Of a stretch of 64,000 nucleotides of DNA, positions 1-9,369 are shown piece by piece. The notes under the pieces were generated by a model, which did not search any database, was not told where the DNA came from, and saw nothing but the letters and a program-made list of their open reading frames with translations. The position numbers and the translations under genes are program-made. The stretch comes from Thermomonas beijingensis (GTDB lineage Bacteria; Pseudomonadota; Gammaproteobacteria; Xanthomonadales; Xanthomonadaceae), in assembly GCF_020034655.1 (NCBI RefSeq), contig NZ_JAIQDJ010000001.1:186001-250000 (forward strand). Reading direction: 5' to 3'. Positions within the stretch are counted from its first letter, which is position 1, and every line of letters starts with the position of its first letter.

Positions 1-2719
1 TGGCCAGCTTGGTTTCGCTTTTTTCTTTCTCGGCACTGATCCTGGCGATTTCCTTGTCCAGGCGCACGCGCTCGGCGTCGAGGTCGACCAGGCCTTCCAG
101 CGGCACGAACAGCTGCAGCTCGCCCACCACTGCCGGCGCGGCGGCCGGCGGCTCACCCGCCAAGGTCTCGATGCGGTCGAGCCTGCACAGGAAGCGCAGC
201 TGCGCGTCGAAGCGGGCGATGCGTGCGGCATCGTCGGCATTGCCGCCGCGCAGCAGCAGCGAGATGTGTTTGGAGGGTGAAACGCCCAACTCGCTACGGA
301 TGCGGCGTACTGCACTGATCATGGCTTTGAGCCATTCGATATCGATATCGGCCTGCGCAAATGCGGTGGTGTCAATGGCGCTGGCCTGCGGGTAAGGCTG
401 CAACATCAGGCTGCCGGTCTTGCCCAGCTTGGGTGCCACCGCTTGCCAGAGTTCTTCGGTGATGAACGGGATGAGTGGATGCAGCAAACGCAGCAGCGCG
501 TCCAGCACGTACAGCAGGGTGTGGCGGGTGCTAGTGGCAGCGGCGGCATCGTCACCGCCCAGCGCCGGTTTGGCCAATTCCACGAACCAGTCGCACACCT
601 GGTTCCAGGTGAACTCGTACAGGCATTGCGCCAGCAGGTCGAAGCGGTAATTGGCGAAGTGCTCGGCCGCTTCCGCGCTGGTGCGCTCGAGCTGGGCGAG
701 GATCCATTGTTCGGCGTCGGTCTTCGCTTGCGGCGCGCCTTCGAAGCGGGCGTCGCCGACGTTCATCAGTGCGAAGCGGGTCGCGTTCCACAACTTGTTG
801 CAGAAATTCTTGTAGCCCTCGGCGCGCGCCAGATCGAACTTGATATCGCGGCCGGGGCCGGCCAGTGCGGCCATGGTGAAGCGCAGCGCGTCGGCGCCGT
901 GGGCATTGATGCCGTTCGGGTAATCCTTGCGGGTCTCTTTTTCGATCTTTTCCGCCATTTTCGGCTGCATCAGGCCGTAGGTGCGTTTGGCAACCAGATC
1001 ATCGATGCTGATGCCGTCGATGATGTCCAACGGATCGAGCACGTTGCCCTTCGACTTCGACATTTTCTGGCCGTTCTTGTCGCGCACCAGACCAGTCATG
1101 TACACGTCGTGGAACGGCACCATGCCGGTGAAGTGGTCGGTCATCATCACCATCCGCGCCACCCAGAAGAAGATGATGTCAAAGCCCGTCACCAGTACGC
1201 TGGACGGGATGGTGTGCGCAAAGCCGCGCTCGGCCATCGCGGCCTCCTCCGGCCAACCCTGCGTGGAAAACGGGAACATGGCCGAGGAGAACCAGGTTTC
1301 CAGCACGTCGGAATCCTGCCGTAGTGGCACATCGCCCAGGCCGTGCTTGGCGCGCACCTCGGCTTCATCGCGGCCCACGTAGATTTTGCCGGCGTCATCA
1401 AACCACGCCGGGATACGGTGGCCCCACCAGAGCTGGCGGCTGATGCACCAGTCCTGGATGTTTTCCATCCAGTGCCGATAGGTGTTGACCCAGTTCGGTG
1501 GCACGAATTTGACTGAGCCGTTTTCGACGAGTTCCAGCCCGCGCTGGCCCAGCGTGTCCATTTTCACGAACCACTGATCAGTGAGGTAAGGCTCGATCAC
1601 CTGCCCGCTGCGGTCGCCGCGCGGCACCATCAATTTGTGCGGTTTGATTTCCACCAATAGGCCGGCGGCGTCGAGGTCGGCGATGATGGCTTTGCGTGCA
1701 TCGAAGCGGTCCAGGCCGCGGTACTGTGCGGGGATGTCATCGCGATTTTCAATGATCTTTGCGGTACTGCTGAAGATATTGATCAGCGGCAGGTTGTGCC
1801 GCTGGCCCACCGCGTAGTCATTGAAATCATGTGCCGGGGTCACCTTCACCACGCCGGTGCCAAAGGCGCGATCCACATAGTCGTCGGTGATGATCGGGAT
1901 GCGCCGGCCGGTCAGCGGCAAGTCCACACACTTGCCGTGCAGCGCGAGGTAGCGCGGATCGTCCGGGTGCACCATCGCCGCGGTATCGCCGAGCATGGTC
2001 TCCGGGCGGGTGGTGGCCACCACCAAATAGTTGCGGGTTTCGCGCAGGGTTTCCACGCCGTCGGCATCGACTTCCACGTGCTCGTAAGACGCGCCATCGG
2101 CCAGTGGATAGCGCAGCGACCACAGCGCGCCGTGTTCCTCCTCGCTGACCACTTCGAGGTCCGAAATCGCGGTTTTCAGCACCGGATCCCAATTGACCAG
2201 GCGCTGGCCGCGATAGATCAGGCCTTCTTCATGCAGCCGCACGAAGGCTTCGATGATGGCCTTCGATGGCATCGGGTCCATCGTGAACACACTGCGTGAC
2301 CAGTCGCCGCTGGCGCCCAGCCGGCGCATCTGCCGCTCGATGGTATCGCCGCTGTGCTGCTTCCACTCCCAGACCTTTTCGATGAACTTGTCGCGGCCCA
2401 GCGAGTCGCGGGTCTCGCCCTTGCCCTCGATGGCGAGGTTGCGGCCCACCACCATTTCGGTGGCGATGCCGGCGTGGTCGGTGCCCATCTGCCACAAGGT
2501 GCGATAGCCGCGCATGCGGTGATAGCGCACCAATGCATCCATCAGCGTGTGCTGGAACGCGTGCCCCATGTGTAAGGTGCCGGTGACATTCGGCGGCGGC
2601 AGCAAAATGGTGTAGGCCGGACCGTTTCCGGTGGGCGCAAACGCGCCGCTGCTTTCCCATTGCGCGTACAGACGGGTTTCGAAGGATTGCGGGTTGAAGC
2701 CGGAATCGAGGGTGGTCAT
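1..2719 (-). CDS. valS: Valine--tRNA ligase (3' end outside the window)
   Basis: Cytoplasmic class I aminoacyl-tRNA synthetase that charges tRNA-Val. The first 906 codons are present and the gene runs off the left edge. The class I signatures are visible: HMGH at residues 50-53 (HIGH box) and KMSKS at about 552-556. The last visible residues are Lys/Glu-rich (ending KSETKLA), which is the start of the C-terminal coiled-coil arm of ValRS, so only a few dozen residues should be missing. The ATG at 2719 lies 7 bases after the holC stop, so valS is the last visible gene of a pepA-holC-valS operon, an order common in gammaproteobacteria. Confidence 0.97.
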   Translation of the reverse strand, partial: MTTLDSGFNPQSFETRLYAQWESSGAFAPTGNGPAYTILLPPPNVTGTLHMGHAFQHTLMDALVRYHRMRGYRTLWQMGTDHAGIATEMVVGRNLAIEGKGETRDSLGRDKFIEKVWEWKQHSGDTIERQMRRLGASGDWSRSVFTMDPMPSKAIIEAFVRLHEEGLIYRGQRLVNWDPVLKTAISDLEVVSEEEHGALWSLRYPLADGASYEHVEVDADGVETLRETRNYLVVATTRPETMLGDTAAMVHPDDPRYLALHGKCVDLPLTGRRIPIITDDYVDRAFGTGVVKVTPAHDFNDYAVGQRHNLPLINIFSSTAKIIENRDDIPAQYRGLDRFDARKAIIADLDAAGLLVEIKPHKLMVPRGDRSGQVIEPYLTDQWFVKMDTLGQRGLELVENGSVKFVPPNWVNTYRHWMENIQDWCISRQLWWGHRIPAWFDDAGKIYVGRDEAEVRAKHGLGDVPLRQDSDVLETWFSSAMFPFSTQGWPEEAAMAERGFAHTIPSSVLVTGFDIIFFWVARMVMMTDHFTGMVPFHDVYMTGLVRDKNGQKMSKSKGNVLDPLDIIDGISIDDLVAKRTYGLMQPKMAEKIEKETRKDYPNGINAHGADALRFTMAALAGPGRDIKFDLARAEGYKNFCNKLWNATRFALMNVGDARFEGAPQAKTDAEQWILAQLERTSAEAAEHFANYRFDLLAQCLYEFTWNQVCDWFVELAKPALGGDDAAAATSTRHTLLYVLDALLRLLHPLIPFITEELWQAVAPKLGKTGSLMLQPYPQASAIDTTAFAQADIDIEWLKAMISAVRRIRSELGVSPSKHISLLLRGGNADDAARIARFDAQLRFLCRLDRIETLAGEPPAAAPAVVGELQLFVPLEGLVDLDAERVRLDKEIARISAEKEKSETKLA

Positions 2720-2726
2720 GGCAGCA

Positions 2727-3152
2727 TCACATGTCGAATTTTTTGAGCTCGAAACCGAGCGTTTGGTAATGCTTCCAGCGCGCACGCAGCGGCTCGCGGG
2801 CGGCGGGGTCGGCTGGCACCACTTCCAGCACGCGCTCGAAAGCACCTTGCGGGGCGGCATCGCGCAAGTTGATCAGCAATGGGCGCAGCGGCACATCGGT
2901 GTCGGGTGATGCAATCAACACCGGCGCTTCGTCTTCATCGGCATCCATGCCGGCAATTTGGTGCGGCAGGTATTCGTCGGGATCGAACGCCCACAACAGG
3001 TCGTCGAGTGCTTCGGCCTGCGCCGGATCGCGCGCCAGAATCAGCGTGGGTACGTTGGCGGCGTAGGCTTTCTTCGCCAGTTCGCAGACCAGCAGCAAGG
3101 GCTGCTCGCGAAAGCGCGGCTTGTCGATCAGGTAGAAGTGGGCTTTGGGCAT
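2727..3152 (-). CDS. holC: DNA polymerase III chi subunit
   Basis: A 141-residue protein starting [12 protein letters not shown], the expected size and N-terminus for HolC. Chi belongs to the clamp-loader assembly and links it to single-stranded-DNA-binding protein. The frame stays open further upstream inside pepA, but the ATG at 3152 is preferred: it shares its A with the pepA stop (TAATG), a typical translational-coupling junction, and the family begins at this sequence. Downstream, valS follows after 7 bases. The pepA-holC-valS order supports the call. Confidence 0.93.
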   Translation of the reverse strand: MPKAHFYLIDKPRFREQPLLLVCELAKKAYAANVPTLILARDPAQAEALDDLLWAFDPDEYLPHQIAGMDADEDEAPVLIASPDTDVPLRPLLINLRDAAPQGAFERVLEVVPADPAAREPLRARWKHYQTLGFELKKFDM

Positions 3153-4636
3153 TACGCCGCCGAACGATCCAGTAACCACTGCGACAACATGCCCACCGGG
3201 CGGCCGGTGGCCATGCCCAGCTTGCCGTCGTCGCTGGCGGAACCTGCGATATCCAGATGCACCCAGCGCTGGCCGTCGGTGAAGCGCGACAGGAAACAGC
3301 CGGCGGTAATTGCACCAGCCCAGCGGCCGCCGATGTTGTAGACATCGGCAAATGCGGAATCCAGCATCGGTTGGTATTCGTCCCACAGCGGCAACTGCCA
3401 GCCGCGGTCGAATACCATTTCGCCGGCATCCAGCAATTCGCGCGCAAGGTCGTGGCTGCGCTTGGTCATCACGCCGGTGGCGTATTTGCCCAGCGCCACC
3501 ATGCAGGCACCGGTGAGGGTGGCCACATCGACCAGCGCGGCCGGCTCAAACCGCTGCGCATAGGTCAGCGCGTCGCACAAAATCAGGCGGCCTTCGGCAT
3601 CGGTGTTGCCCACTTCGATGGTCTTGCCGGACATCGACGTGATCACATCGGACGGACGATAGGCATCGCCATCGATGGCGTTTTCCACCGCAGCGGCAAT
3701 GCACACCAGATTGACCGGAAGTTGCATCTTGACCGCCGCCACGAAGGTGCCCAGCACGCTGCCGGCACCGCACATGTCGTACTTCATTTCCTCGATGCCG
3801 CCCTGCGTTTTCAGGTTGACGCCACCGGTATCGAAGGTGATGCCCTTGCCGACCAGCACATAGGGTTTGGCATCGCCGCCCTGGCTCCACTTCAGCACGA
3901 TCAGGCGCGGCCGCTGCGCGCTGCCGCGTGCCACCGCCAGCAGCGAGCCCATGCCCAGCGCTTCCATCGCGGCATCGTCCAGTACCTCGCAGTCGACACC
4001 CGTGTGCTGCGCGGCGAAGTCTTGCGCCTGCTGGGCCAGATACGCCGGGTTGCAGATATTCGGCGGCAGGTTGCCCACTTCGCGGGTGAACTGGACGCCT
4101 TGCGCAATCGCGATGCCTTGCGCCAGCGCAGTGGTGTCGCTGCCGCTGATTTCGAACCGCACCAGTCCCTTTTCTTCGCGCTTGCTGTTTTTCGCACCCA
4201 ACGTGGCGGTGTAGCGGTAGCCGGTGTGGTCGGCGGCGATCACGGCTTGGCGGATGTTCCATGCCGCATCGCGATCCTGCACGGCTACGTCGCTCAGAGT
4301 GAACAGTACGGAGCCGACCGGGCCGGTCTTCAGCGTGCGCACCGCATCGGCCACGGCCTTCAGGTACTGCGGCACGCCAAACTTGCCGGCGTCGCCCAAG
4401 CCAATGACCAGCACGCGCGGTGCGGCGATGCCGGGCAGGTCGTGCAGCAGGGTGGTTTTGCCGGTCTTGCCGGACACATCGCCGCGTGCAACCAGGCTTT
4501 GCAGGCGCCCGGCACTGGCGCTGTCCAGCACGCTGGCGGCAGGCGCCAGGGTGCCATCGGCGAACACGCCTACCACGACGCAATCTACGGTGGCAGTGGT
4601 GGGGGAAGTCTGGTTCAGGTGGAATTCGAGACTCAT
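3152..4636 (-). CDS. pepA: Leucyl aminopeptidase, M17 family
   Basis: A 494-residue cytosolic aminopeptidase with two active-site metals. The M17 signature NTDAEGRL is at residues 344-351, and the metal/active-site stretch [11 protein letters not shown] lies upstream of it. In several gammaproteobacteria PepA is also a DNA-binding partner of Xer recombination; whether that holds here is not visible. The start is the ATG at 4636 (MSLEFHLNQ). An open frame continues upstream but runs into the lptF promoter region. It is transcribed divergently from lptF and leads the holC-valS operon. Confidence 0.96.
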   Translation of the reverse strand: MSLEFHLNQTSPTTATVDCVVVGVFADGTLAPAASVLDSASAGRLQSLVARGDVSGKTGKTTLLHDLPGIAAPRVLVIGLGDAGKFGVPQYLKAVADAVRTLKTGPVGSVLFTLSDVAVQDRDAAWNIRQAVIAADHTGYRYTATLGAKNSKREEKGLVRFEISGSDTTALAQGIAIAQGVQFTREVGNLPPNICNPAYLAQQAQDFAAQHTGVDCEVLDDAAMEALGMGSLLAVARGSAQRPRLIVLKWSQGGDAKPYVLVGKGITFDTGGVNLKTQGGIEEMKYDMCGAGSVLGTFVAAVKMQLPVNLVCIAAAVENAIDGDAYRPSDVITSMSGKTIEVGNTDAEGRLILCDALTYAQRFEPAALVDVATLTGACMVALGKYATGVMTKRSHDLARELLDAGEMVFDRGWQLPLWDEYQPMLDSAFADVYNIGGRWAGAITAGCFLSRFTDGQRWVHLDIAGSASDDGKLGMATGRPVGMLSQWLLDRSAA

Positions 4637-4790
4637 CGAACAAGGTATCCAGGCAAAAGTGCAGCGGATCTGCAGGCGCTTGCAGGCAGGGACCTTCGGG
4701 CATGCAGGCGGACGTGGCTTACAATACGCGGCTGCGCTTGGCGCAGGCCGTGACCGCAATCAACCCCTAATTCTAAAGCAAGCAGGCCCG

Positions 4791-5870
4791 ATGCCGAAGC
4801 TGGACCGCTACCTCGCCGCTGAATTCACCCGCGCCATCGTGGCGTCGTTGGTGATCCTGGGCATGGTCAGCATGGGCGGCGTGTTTGCCGATCTGGTCGG
4901 TGAAATGGCACGCGGCAAGCTGCCGCCGGCGTTGTTGTTATCGCAATTGGGCCTGCGCTTGCTTAGTTATTTGCCACTGATTTTGCCGCTGGCGTTGTTA
5001 TTGGGCTTGCTGTTGGCTACCGGGCGGCTGTACCGCGATTCGGAAATGTATGTGCTGCATGCCATCGGGATTGGTCCGCGTCGGCTACTGCGGCCATTGC
5101 TATTGGTGGCGTTGCCGGTGGTGGTGTTGGTGGGGCTGTGTTCATTGCAATTGGGCCCATGGGCCAACCGTCTGGCGCGCGGGATGGTGATCGAAGCCAA
5201 CAAGAATTTGCTGGTGGCCGGGCTGGAGCCGGGTCGGTTTACCCCGATGGCCAATGGCGGGGTGGCCTATGTGGGCACGATGTCCAACGATGGCACCAAG
5301 ATTGCGCGGGTATTCATTTATCGCGAACGTGGCGACCGCATGGACGTGGCCACCGCGCAGACCGGGGAGATGTATCGCGACCACGGCGAGCGCGTGCTGG
5401 CGTTGCTGGATGGGTTTCGGGTGGAGGGTCCAGCGAGTGGTGCCGATCTGGACTATCGCTTGATGCGCTATGCACGCAACGAACTGCAACTTCCAGCACC
5501 GGATGATCCGCGCAATTTGGAAACCCCGGAATACCAGCTTACCCCCGTGCTGCTGCGTAACCCGGCGGCCCCGGCACGCGCCGAATTACATTGGCGCATC
5601 GCGCCGCCACTATTGGCACTGGCATTTGCGCTGATGGCCATTCCGCTGGGTCGCAGCTCGCCACGGCAGGCACGTTATGGCTCGGTGTTGTTGGCATTTC
5701 TGGCTTATCTGGTCGGCATCTTCCTGATGATGCTGGGCACCAAATGGATTGCGGAAGGCCGCCTGCCCACGACGGCAGGATTGTGGTGGTTGTTGCTGCC
5801 GATGCTGGGTCTGGGGATGTGGCTGTACATGCGGGATGGTCGCGTAGCGCGCGCATGGTGGCGGCGATGA
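4791..5870 (+). CDS. lptF: LPS export ABC transporter permease LptF
   Basis: A 359-residue inner-membrane subunit of the LptB2FG transporter that extracts lipopolysaccharide from the inner membrane. It starts MPKLDRYLAAEF and has N-terminal membrane helices, a large periplasmic region (about residues 110-265) and C-terminal helices, the YjgP/YjgQ architecture. The stop overlaps the lptG start (ATGA). A -10-like TACAAT sits at 4720-4725 in the 154-bp gap to divergent pepA, but no convincing -35 box was found. Confidence 0.95.
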   Translation: MPKLDRYLAAEFTRAIVASLVILGMVSMGGVFADLVGEMARGKLPPALLLSQLGLRLLSYLPLILPLALLLGLLLATGRLYRDSEMYVLHAIGIGPRRLLRPLLLVALPVVVLVGLCSLQLGPWANRLARGMVIEANKNLLVAGLEPGRFTPMANGGVAYVGTMSNDGTKIARVFIYRERGDRMDVATAQTGEMYRDHGERVLALLDGFRVEGPASGADLDYRLMRYARNELQLPAPDDPRNLETPEYQLTPVLLRNPAAPARAELHWRIAPPLLALAFALMAIPLGRSSPRQARYGSVLLAFLAYLVGIFLMMLGTKWIAEGRLPTTAGLWWLLLPMLGLGMWLYMRDGRVARAWWRR

Positions 5871-6964
5871 AACATTGGCCACGCCTGCATGACAGCTATA
5901 TCGCGCGCTCGGTCGTCACCAGCGTGTTGCTGGTGTGGGGCGTTGTATTGGGTTTGGATGTAGTACAGGCACTCGCTGGTGAGATGAGCGATGTCGGCAA
6001 AGGTGCGTACACCATCAATCACGCGATTGCCGCCACCGGCTTGACCATCCCCAGTCGCGCCTACACCTTGTTTCCCACCGCCGCCGTGATTGGCGTGTTG
6101 CTGGGGCTGGGGCAATTGGCGGCCACCTCCGAGCTCACTGTGCTGCGCGCGCTGGGCCTATCACGCAAGCGCTTGAGTGTGTCGGTAGCGTTTTCGCTGC
6201 TGCTGCTGACGGCACTCATGGTGGTCAATGGCGAAACCTTGGCACCGTGGGGCGACGAACGTGCGCAGATGATTCGCTCGGTGCGTCACAGTGACATGGT
6301 GGTGTCCAAATACAGCGGGCTGTGGGCGCGCGAAGGCGATATGTTCCTCAATGCGCGCACTGGCGAACAGAAGCAACGTGGCAGCGAGCGCTGGCTGGAG
6401 TTGCGCGGTGTGCGGCTGTTCGAATTCGCCGCCGATGGCCGCCTGCGCTCGATTTCCAATGTTGAAATTGCCGAACATCGCGCCGGCCAGTGGTTGTTGC
6501 GCGGCATTGAACGCACGCGCTTCGATGCCAAGACTGTGCAGCGCAGCAAGGTGATTGAAGAACATTGGAACTCAAAATTGGATGAATCGGCCTTGGCATC
6601 CGGCGTGACCAAGCCTGGCAATATGGCCAGCAGTGATCTGAGCACCAGCATTGACTATCGCAAGCGCAACGGTCTGGATTCGAGTGATTTCGAGAACGTG
6701 TACTGGAGCCGCTGGTTCTATCCGTTCAACGTGCTGGCACTGTGTCTGGCAGCAATGCCGTTTGCATTTGGCTCGCTGCGCAGTGGTGGTTACGGCAAGC
6801 GCGTGTTTATCGGCATTGTGTTTGCGCTGGGGTTCTGGGTTGCCCAGATGATTTTTTCCAGGCTGGCCGGCATCTACCATTTCGATTACCGCATCGCCTA
6901 CGCCATGCCGCCGCTGTTGATGCTGGGCATTTCCTATCTGATGTTCCGCCGGCGCAGCAGTTGA
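5867..6964 (+). CDS. lptG: LPS export ABC transporter permease LptG
   Basis: A 365-residue partner permease of LptF in the LptB2FG complex. It starts MKHWPRLHDSYIAR, and its start overlaps the lptF stop by four bases (ATGA), so the two are made as a pair. The topology matches the family: helices at both ends around a periplasmic domain. An in-frame ATG four codons upstream (MVAAMKH) is an alternative start. The gene converges with the RDD-family gene, and the two stop codons are only 3 bases apart. Confidence 0.95.
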   Translation: MKHWPRLHDSYIARSVVTSVLLVWGVVLGLDVVQALAGEMSDVGKGAYTINHAIAATGLTIPSRAYTLFPTAAVIGVLLGLGQLAATSELTVLRALGLSRKRLSVSVAFSLLLLTALMVVNGETLAPWGDERAQMIRSVRHSDMVVSKYSGLWAREGDMFLNARTGEQKQRGSERWLELRGVRLFEFAADGRLRSISNVEIAEHRAGQWLLRGIERTRFDAKTVQRSKVIEEHWNSKLDESALASGVTKPGNMASSDLSTSIDYRKRNGLDSSDFENVYWSRWFYPFNVLALCLAAMPFAFGSLRSGGYGKRVFIGIVFALGFWVAQMIFSRLAGIYHFDYRIAYAMPPLLMLGISYLMFRRRSS

Positions 6965-6967
6965 AGC

Positions 6968-7399
6968 TCAAGCTTTGGGCAAACGGGTCATGCGGGTGTT
7001 GCTGAAGCGATCGTGCAGAGTCAAACCCTCGCGATCCAGCCACGCCCACCAGACCCCCAATCCGAGCGCCAACAACGACACACTACCGATCGCAAAGCGT
7101 AGCCAGAGTGCTCGCGTGTGTGCCGGCTGGCCGGCGACATCGCTCACGCGCAGTCGCCATGCCCGCATCCCGATGGTCTGCCCGCCGCGCCGCCAGCTGA
7201 GCACCGCATACAAACCGGCAATCAGCCACAGCACCACAAATTCCAGCCAACCTAGCCAACCGCCGCGCACCGCATCGCCATGCGCCAAGGTGAAGATGCC
7301 CGCCGCGATAAACCACAGTGCCAGCACCGGGAAAAAATCGTAGAGCAGGGCGAGCAGTCGCCAGCCGATGCGGGTAGGGAAGCGTTGCGGTGAGGTCAT
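6968..7399 (-). CDS. RDD family membrane protein
   Basis: A 143-residue inner-membrane protein of the RDD family. The N-terminus shows the Arg/Asp pattern ([14 protein letters not shown]), followed by two or three hydrophobic segments. The middle motif [13 protein letters not shown] and the C-terminal LHDRFSNTR are typical of the family. Its biochemical role is unknown; family members have been linked to ion transport. The start is put at the ATG at 7399; another ATG seven codons upstream (7420) is possible. It is divergent from xerD with only 44 bp between the starts. Confidence 0.85.
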   Translation of the reverse strand: MTSPQRFPTRIGWRLLALLYDFFPVLALWFIAAGIFTLAHGDAVRGGWLGWLEFVVLWLIAGLYAVLSWRRGGQTIGMRAWRLRVSDVAGQPAHTRALWLRFAIGSVSLLALGLGVWWAWLDREGLTLHDRFSNTRMTRLPKA

Positions 7400-7443
7400 C
7401 CGCACAGGATACAGGCGCACCCGCTTGCTCTAACCTTGGCCCC

Positions 7444-8391
7444 ATGCCAACCCCCGCTGACCGTCGTCAATTCATTCGCAACCTGCCGCCCTTGGCAGAT
7501 GCCGATGGTGTGGCGATTGAGCGTTTCCTGGATGCGATCTGGGCCGAGTATGGCTTGGCGCAGGCCACGCTGGCGGCCTATCGCAGCGATTTGCAGGCGT
7601 TGGCGCGGCAGCATCCGGGCGTGCTGCTGCTGTCGCGGGAAACCCTGTTTGCGCATCTGGCGCAACGCACGCAGCAAGGCTACAGCCCACGCAGCACGGC
7701 CCGCTTGTTGTCGTGCCTGCATGCGTTCTATGCGCATGCCGTGCGCGGTGGCTTGCGCAGCGAAGATCCCAGCGCGTTGCTGCAATCGCCCACGCTGCCA
7801 CGACTGCTGCCCAAGGCTCTGTCTGAAACCCAGATTGCGGCACTACTGGAAGCACCAGAAACCAGCACGGCCAATGGCTTGCGTGACCGCGCCATGTTGG
7901 AGCTGATGTACGCCTGCGGCTTGCGGGTCAGCGAATTGGTGGGGCTTCCCGGCACGGCGGTCAATCTGCGGCAGGGTGTGTTACGGGTGCGCGGCAAGGG
8001 CAACAAAGAGCGGCTGGTGCCGTTGGGCGAAGAATCCGGCCATTGGCTAAGCCAGTACCTGAAAGCGGCGCGCCCAATGTTGTTGACGGCGGCGCGCAAC
8101 CCCGGCGCGGTCACCGCGTTGTTTGTCACCCCCGGCGGTGATGCGTTGAGCCGGCAAGCGTTCTGGGTCTTGGTCAAGCGCTATGCGGTGCTGGCGGGTG
8201 TTGCCCCTGCGCAAGTCAGCCCGCACGGCTTGCGCCACAGTTTTGCCACCCATTTGCTCAACCACGGCGCTGACTTGCGCGCCTTGCAAATGCTGTTGGG
8301 GCATAGCGCATTGTCAACCACCCAGATCTACACCCTGGTCGCGCGCGAGCGTTTGCAGAGCTTGCATGCCCGCCACCATCCGCGTGGCTGA
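7444..8391 (+). CDS. xerD: Tyrosine site-specific recombinase XerD
   Basis: A 315-residue tyrosine recombinase that, with XerC, resolves chromosome dimers at dif. It has a SAM-like N-terminal core-binding domain (about 20-110) and a catalytic domain. The catalytic residues are visible: R161 (in LRVSEL), the Lys of the GKGNKERLV beta-turn, H261 and R264 (HGLRHSF), H287 (LLGH) and the nucleophile Y296 (TQIYTLV). Length and position opposite lptFG fit the housekeeping XerD and not a phage or integron integrase. Confidence 0.93.
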   Translation: MPTPADRRQFIRNLPPLADADGVAIERFLDAIWAEYGLAQATLAAYRSDLQALARQHPGVLLLSRETLFAHLAQRTQQGYSPRSTARLLSCLHAFYAHAVRGGLRSEDPSALLQSPTLPRLLPKALSETQIAALLEAPETSTANGLRDRAMLELMYACGLRVSELVGLPGTAVNLRQGVLRVRGKGNKERLVPLGEESGHWLSQYLKAARPMLLTAARNPGAVTALFVTPGGDALSRQAFWVLVKRYAVLAGVAPAQVSPHGLRHSFATHLLNHGADLRALQMLLGHSALSTTQIYTLVARERLQSLHARHHPRG

Positions 8392-8494
8392 ACGCGCTGC
8401 TGGCGCTTGCCGATCGGATGCTGCATCCATGCGACACTAGCGAACTTGTGTCCGCTTCCACGGTCGAAGCGGTGTTGGCTTATTCGGAGTTGTG

Positions 8495-9301
8495 ATGAAG
8501 CGTCTGTTGCTTGCCACCTTGTTCGGTTTCAGTTTGTCTGCCTGCGCGCAACCCGCGGAGGCCCCGCAAAAAGTGTCGCCCGGTACCGAGGCTGCACCGC
8601 TGAAGGAGCCTTCCTTCGCCGCAGGCACACCAGAGGCTCGCGTGCGCGAGGCACTGACTCGGATCAATCCCAAGATTCAGGTGGAATCAATCAGCCCGGC
8701 CCCCATTCCCGGCTTCCGCGAGGTCATCGCCACCGGCCAGGTGGTGTATGTCAGCGATGACGGCAAATACCTGTTCCAGGGCGGTCTGCTGGACATCGTC
8801 AATCGCAAGGACATGGGCGAGGTGGCGATGGCCAAAGTGCGCAAACAGGTGCTGGCAACCTTGCCGCAAGCCGACCGCATCGTGTTTGCCCCAACCGGCA
8901 CGACCAAGCACACCGTAGTGGTGCTGACCGATGTGGAGTGTGGCTATTGCCGCAAGTTCCACACCGATATCGCGCAATACAACAAGCTGGGGATCCGGGT
9001 GGAATATCTGGCCTTCCCGCGCGCCGGTTTGGGCAGCCCGGACTACCAGAAGATGGTGGCGGTGTGGTGCGCAGCGGATCGCAAGAAAGCACTGACCGAT
9101 GCCAAGAACGATCGCCCGGTCGCGCAAGGCCCGTGTGCCAGTACTCCGGTGGATCGCGAATACCGCGCCGGTCAGCGGATGGGCCTGGAAGGCACGCCCA
9201 TGATCCTGACCGATGATGGCAGGCTGCTGGGCGGTTATCTCCCACCCGATGCCCTGTTGCAGCGATTGGACGCACTGGACAAGAATCCGGACGCCAGCTG
9301 A
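8495..9301 (+). CDS. dsbC: Thiol:disulfide interchange protein DsbC, lipoprotein form
   Basis: A 268-residue envelope disulfide isomerase. The signal peptide ends in a lipobox L14-S15-A16-C17, so it is predicted to be lipid-anchored, not soluble. A DsbC/G dimerisation-like domain (about 45-120) precedes a thioredoxin-fold domain with active site CGYC at 149-152. The cis-Pro loop motif GTPMI is present. The ATG at 8495 is preferred over the GTG one codon earlier; GGAG lies upstream at 8486-8489. In the family it reshuffles wrong disulfides, which could serve the Cys-rich exported proteins encoded 4 kb away (inference). Confidence 0.88.
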   Translation: MKRLLLATLFGFSLSACAQPAEAPQKVSPGTEAAPLKEPSFAAGTPEARVREALTRINPKIQVESISPAPIPGFREVIATGQVVYVSDDGKYLFQGGLLDIVNRKDMGEVAMAKVRKQVLATLPQADRIVFAPTGTTKHTVVVLTDVECGYCRKFHTDIAQYNKLGIRVEYLAFPRAGLGSPDYQKMVAVWCAADRKKALTDAKNDRPVAQGPCASTPVDREYRAGQRMGLEGTPMILTDDGRLLGGYLPPDALLQRLDALDKNPDAS

Positions 9302-9369
9302 GGCCGGCTCCGGCTTGAGGTCGCGGGCTCGGCTACAATGGCCGGCCCGTTCCTACGGTTGTATCGGAC

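Noticed and set aside
9315-9339. TTGAGG/TACAAT as a full purL promoter
   Set aside because: The hexamers are only 13 bases apart; the TACAAT alone may be a -10 box, but the pair is not convincing.
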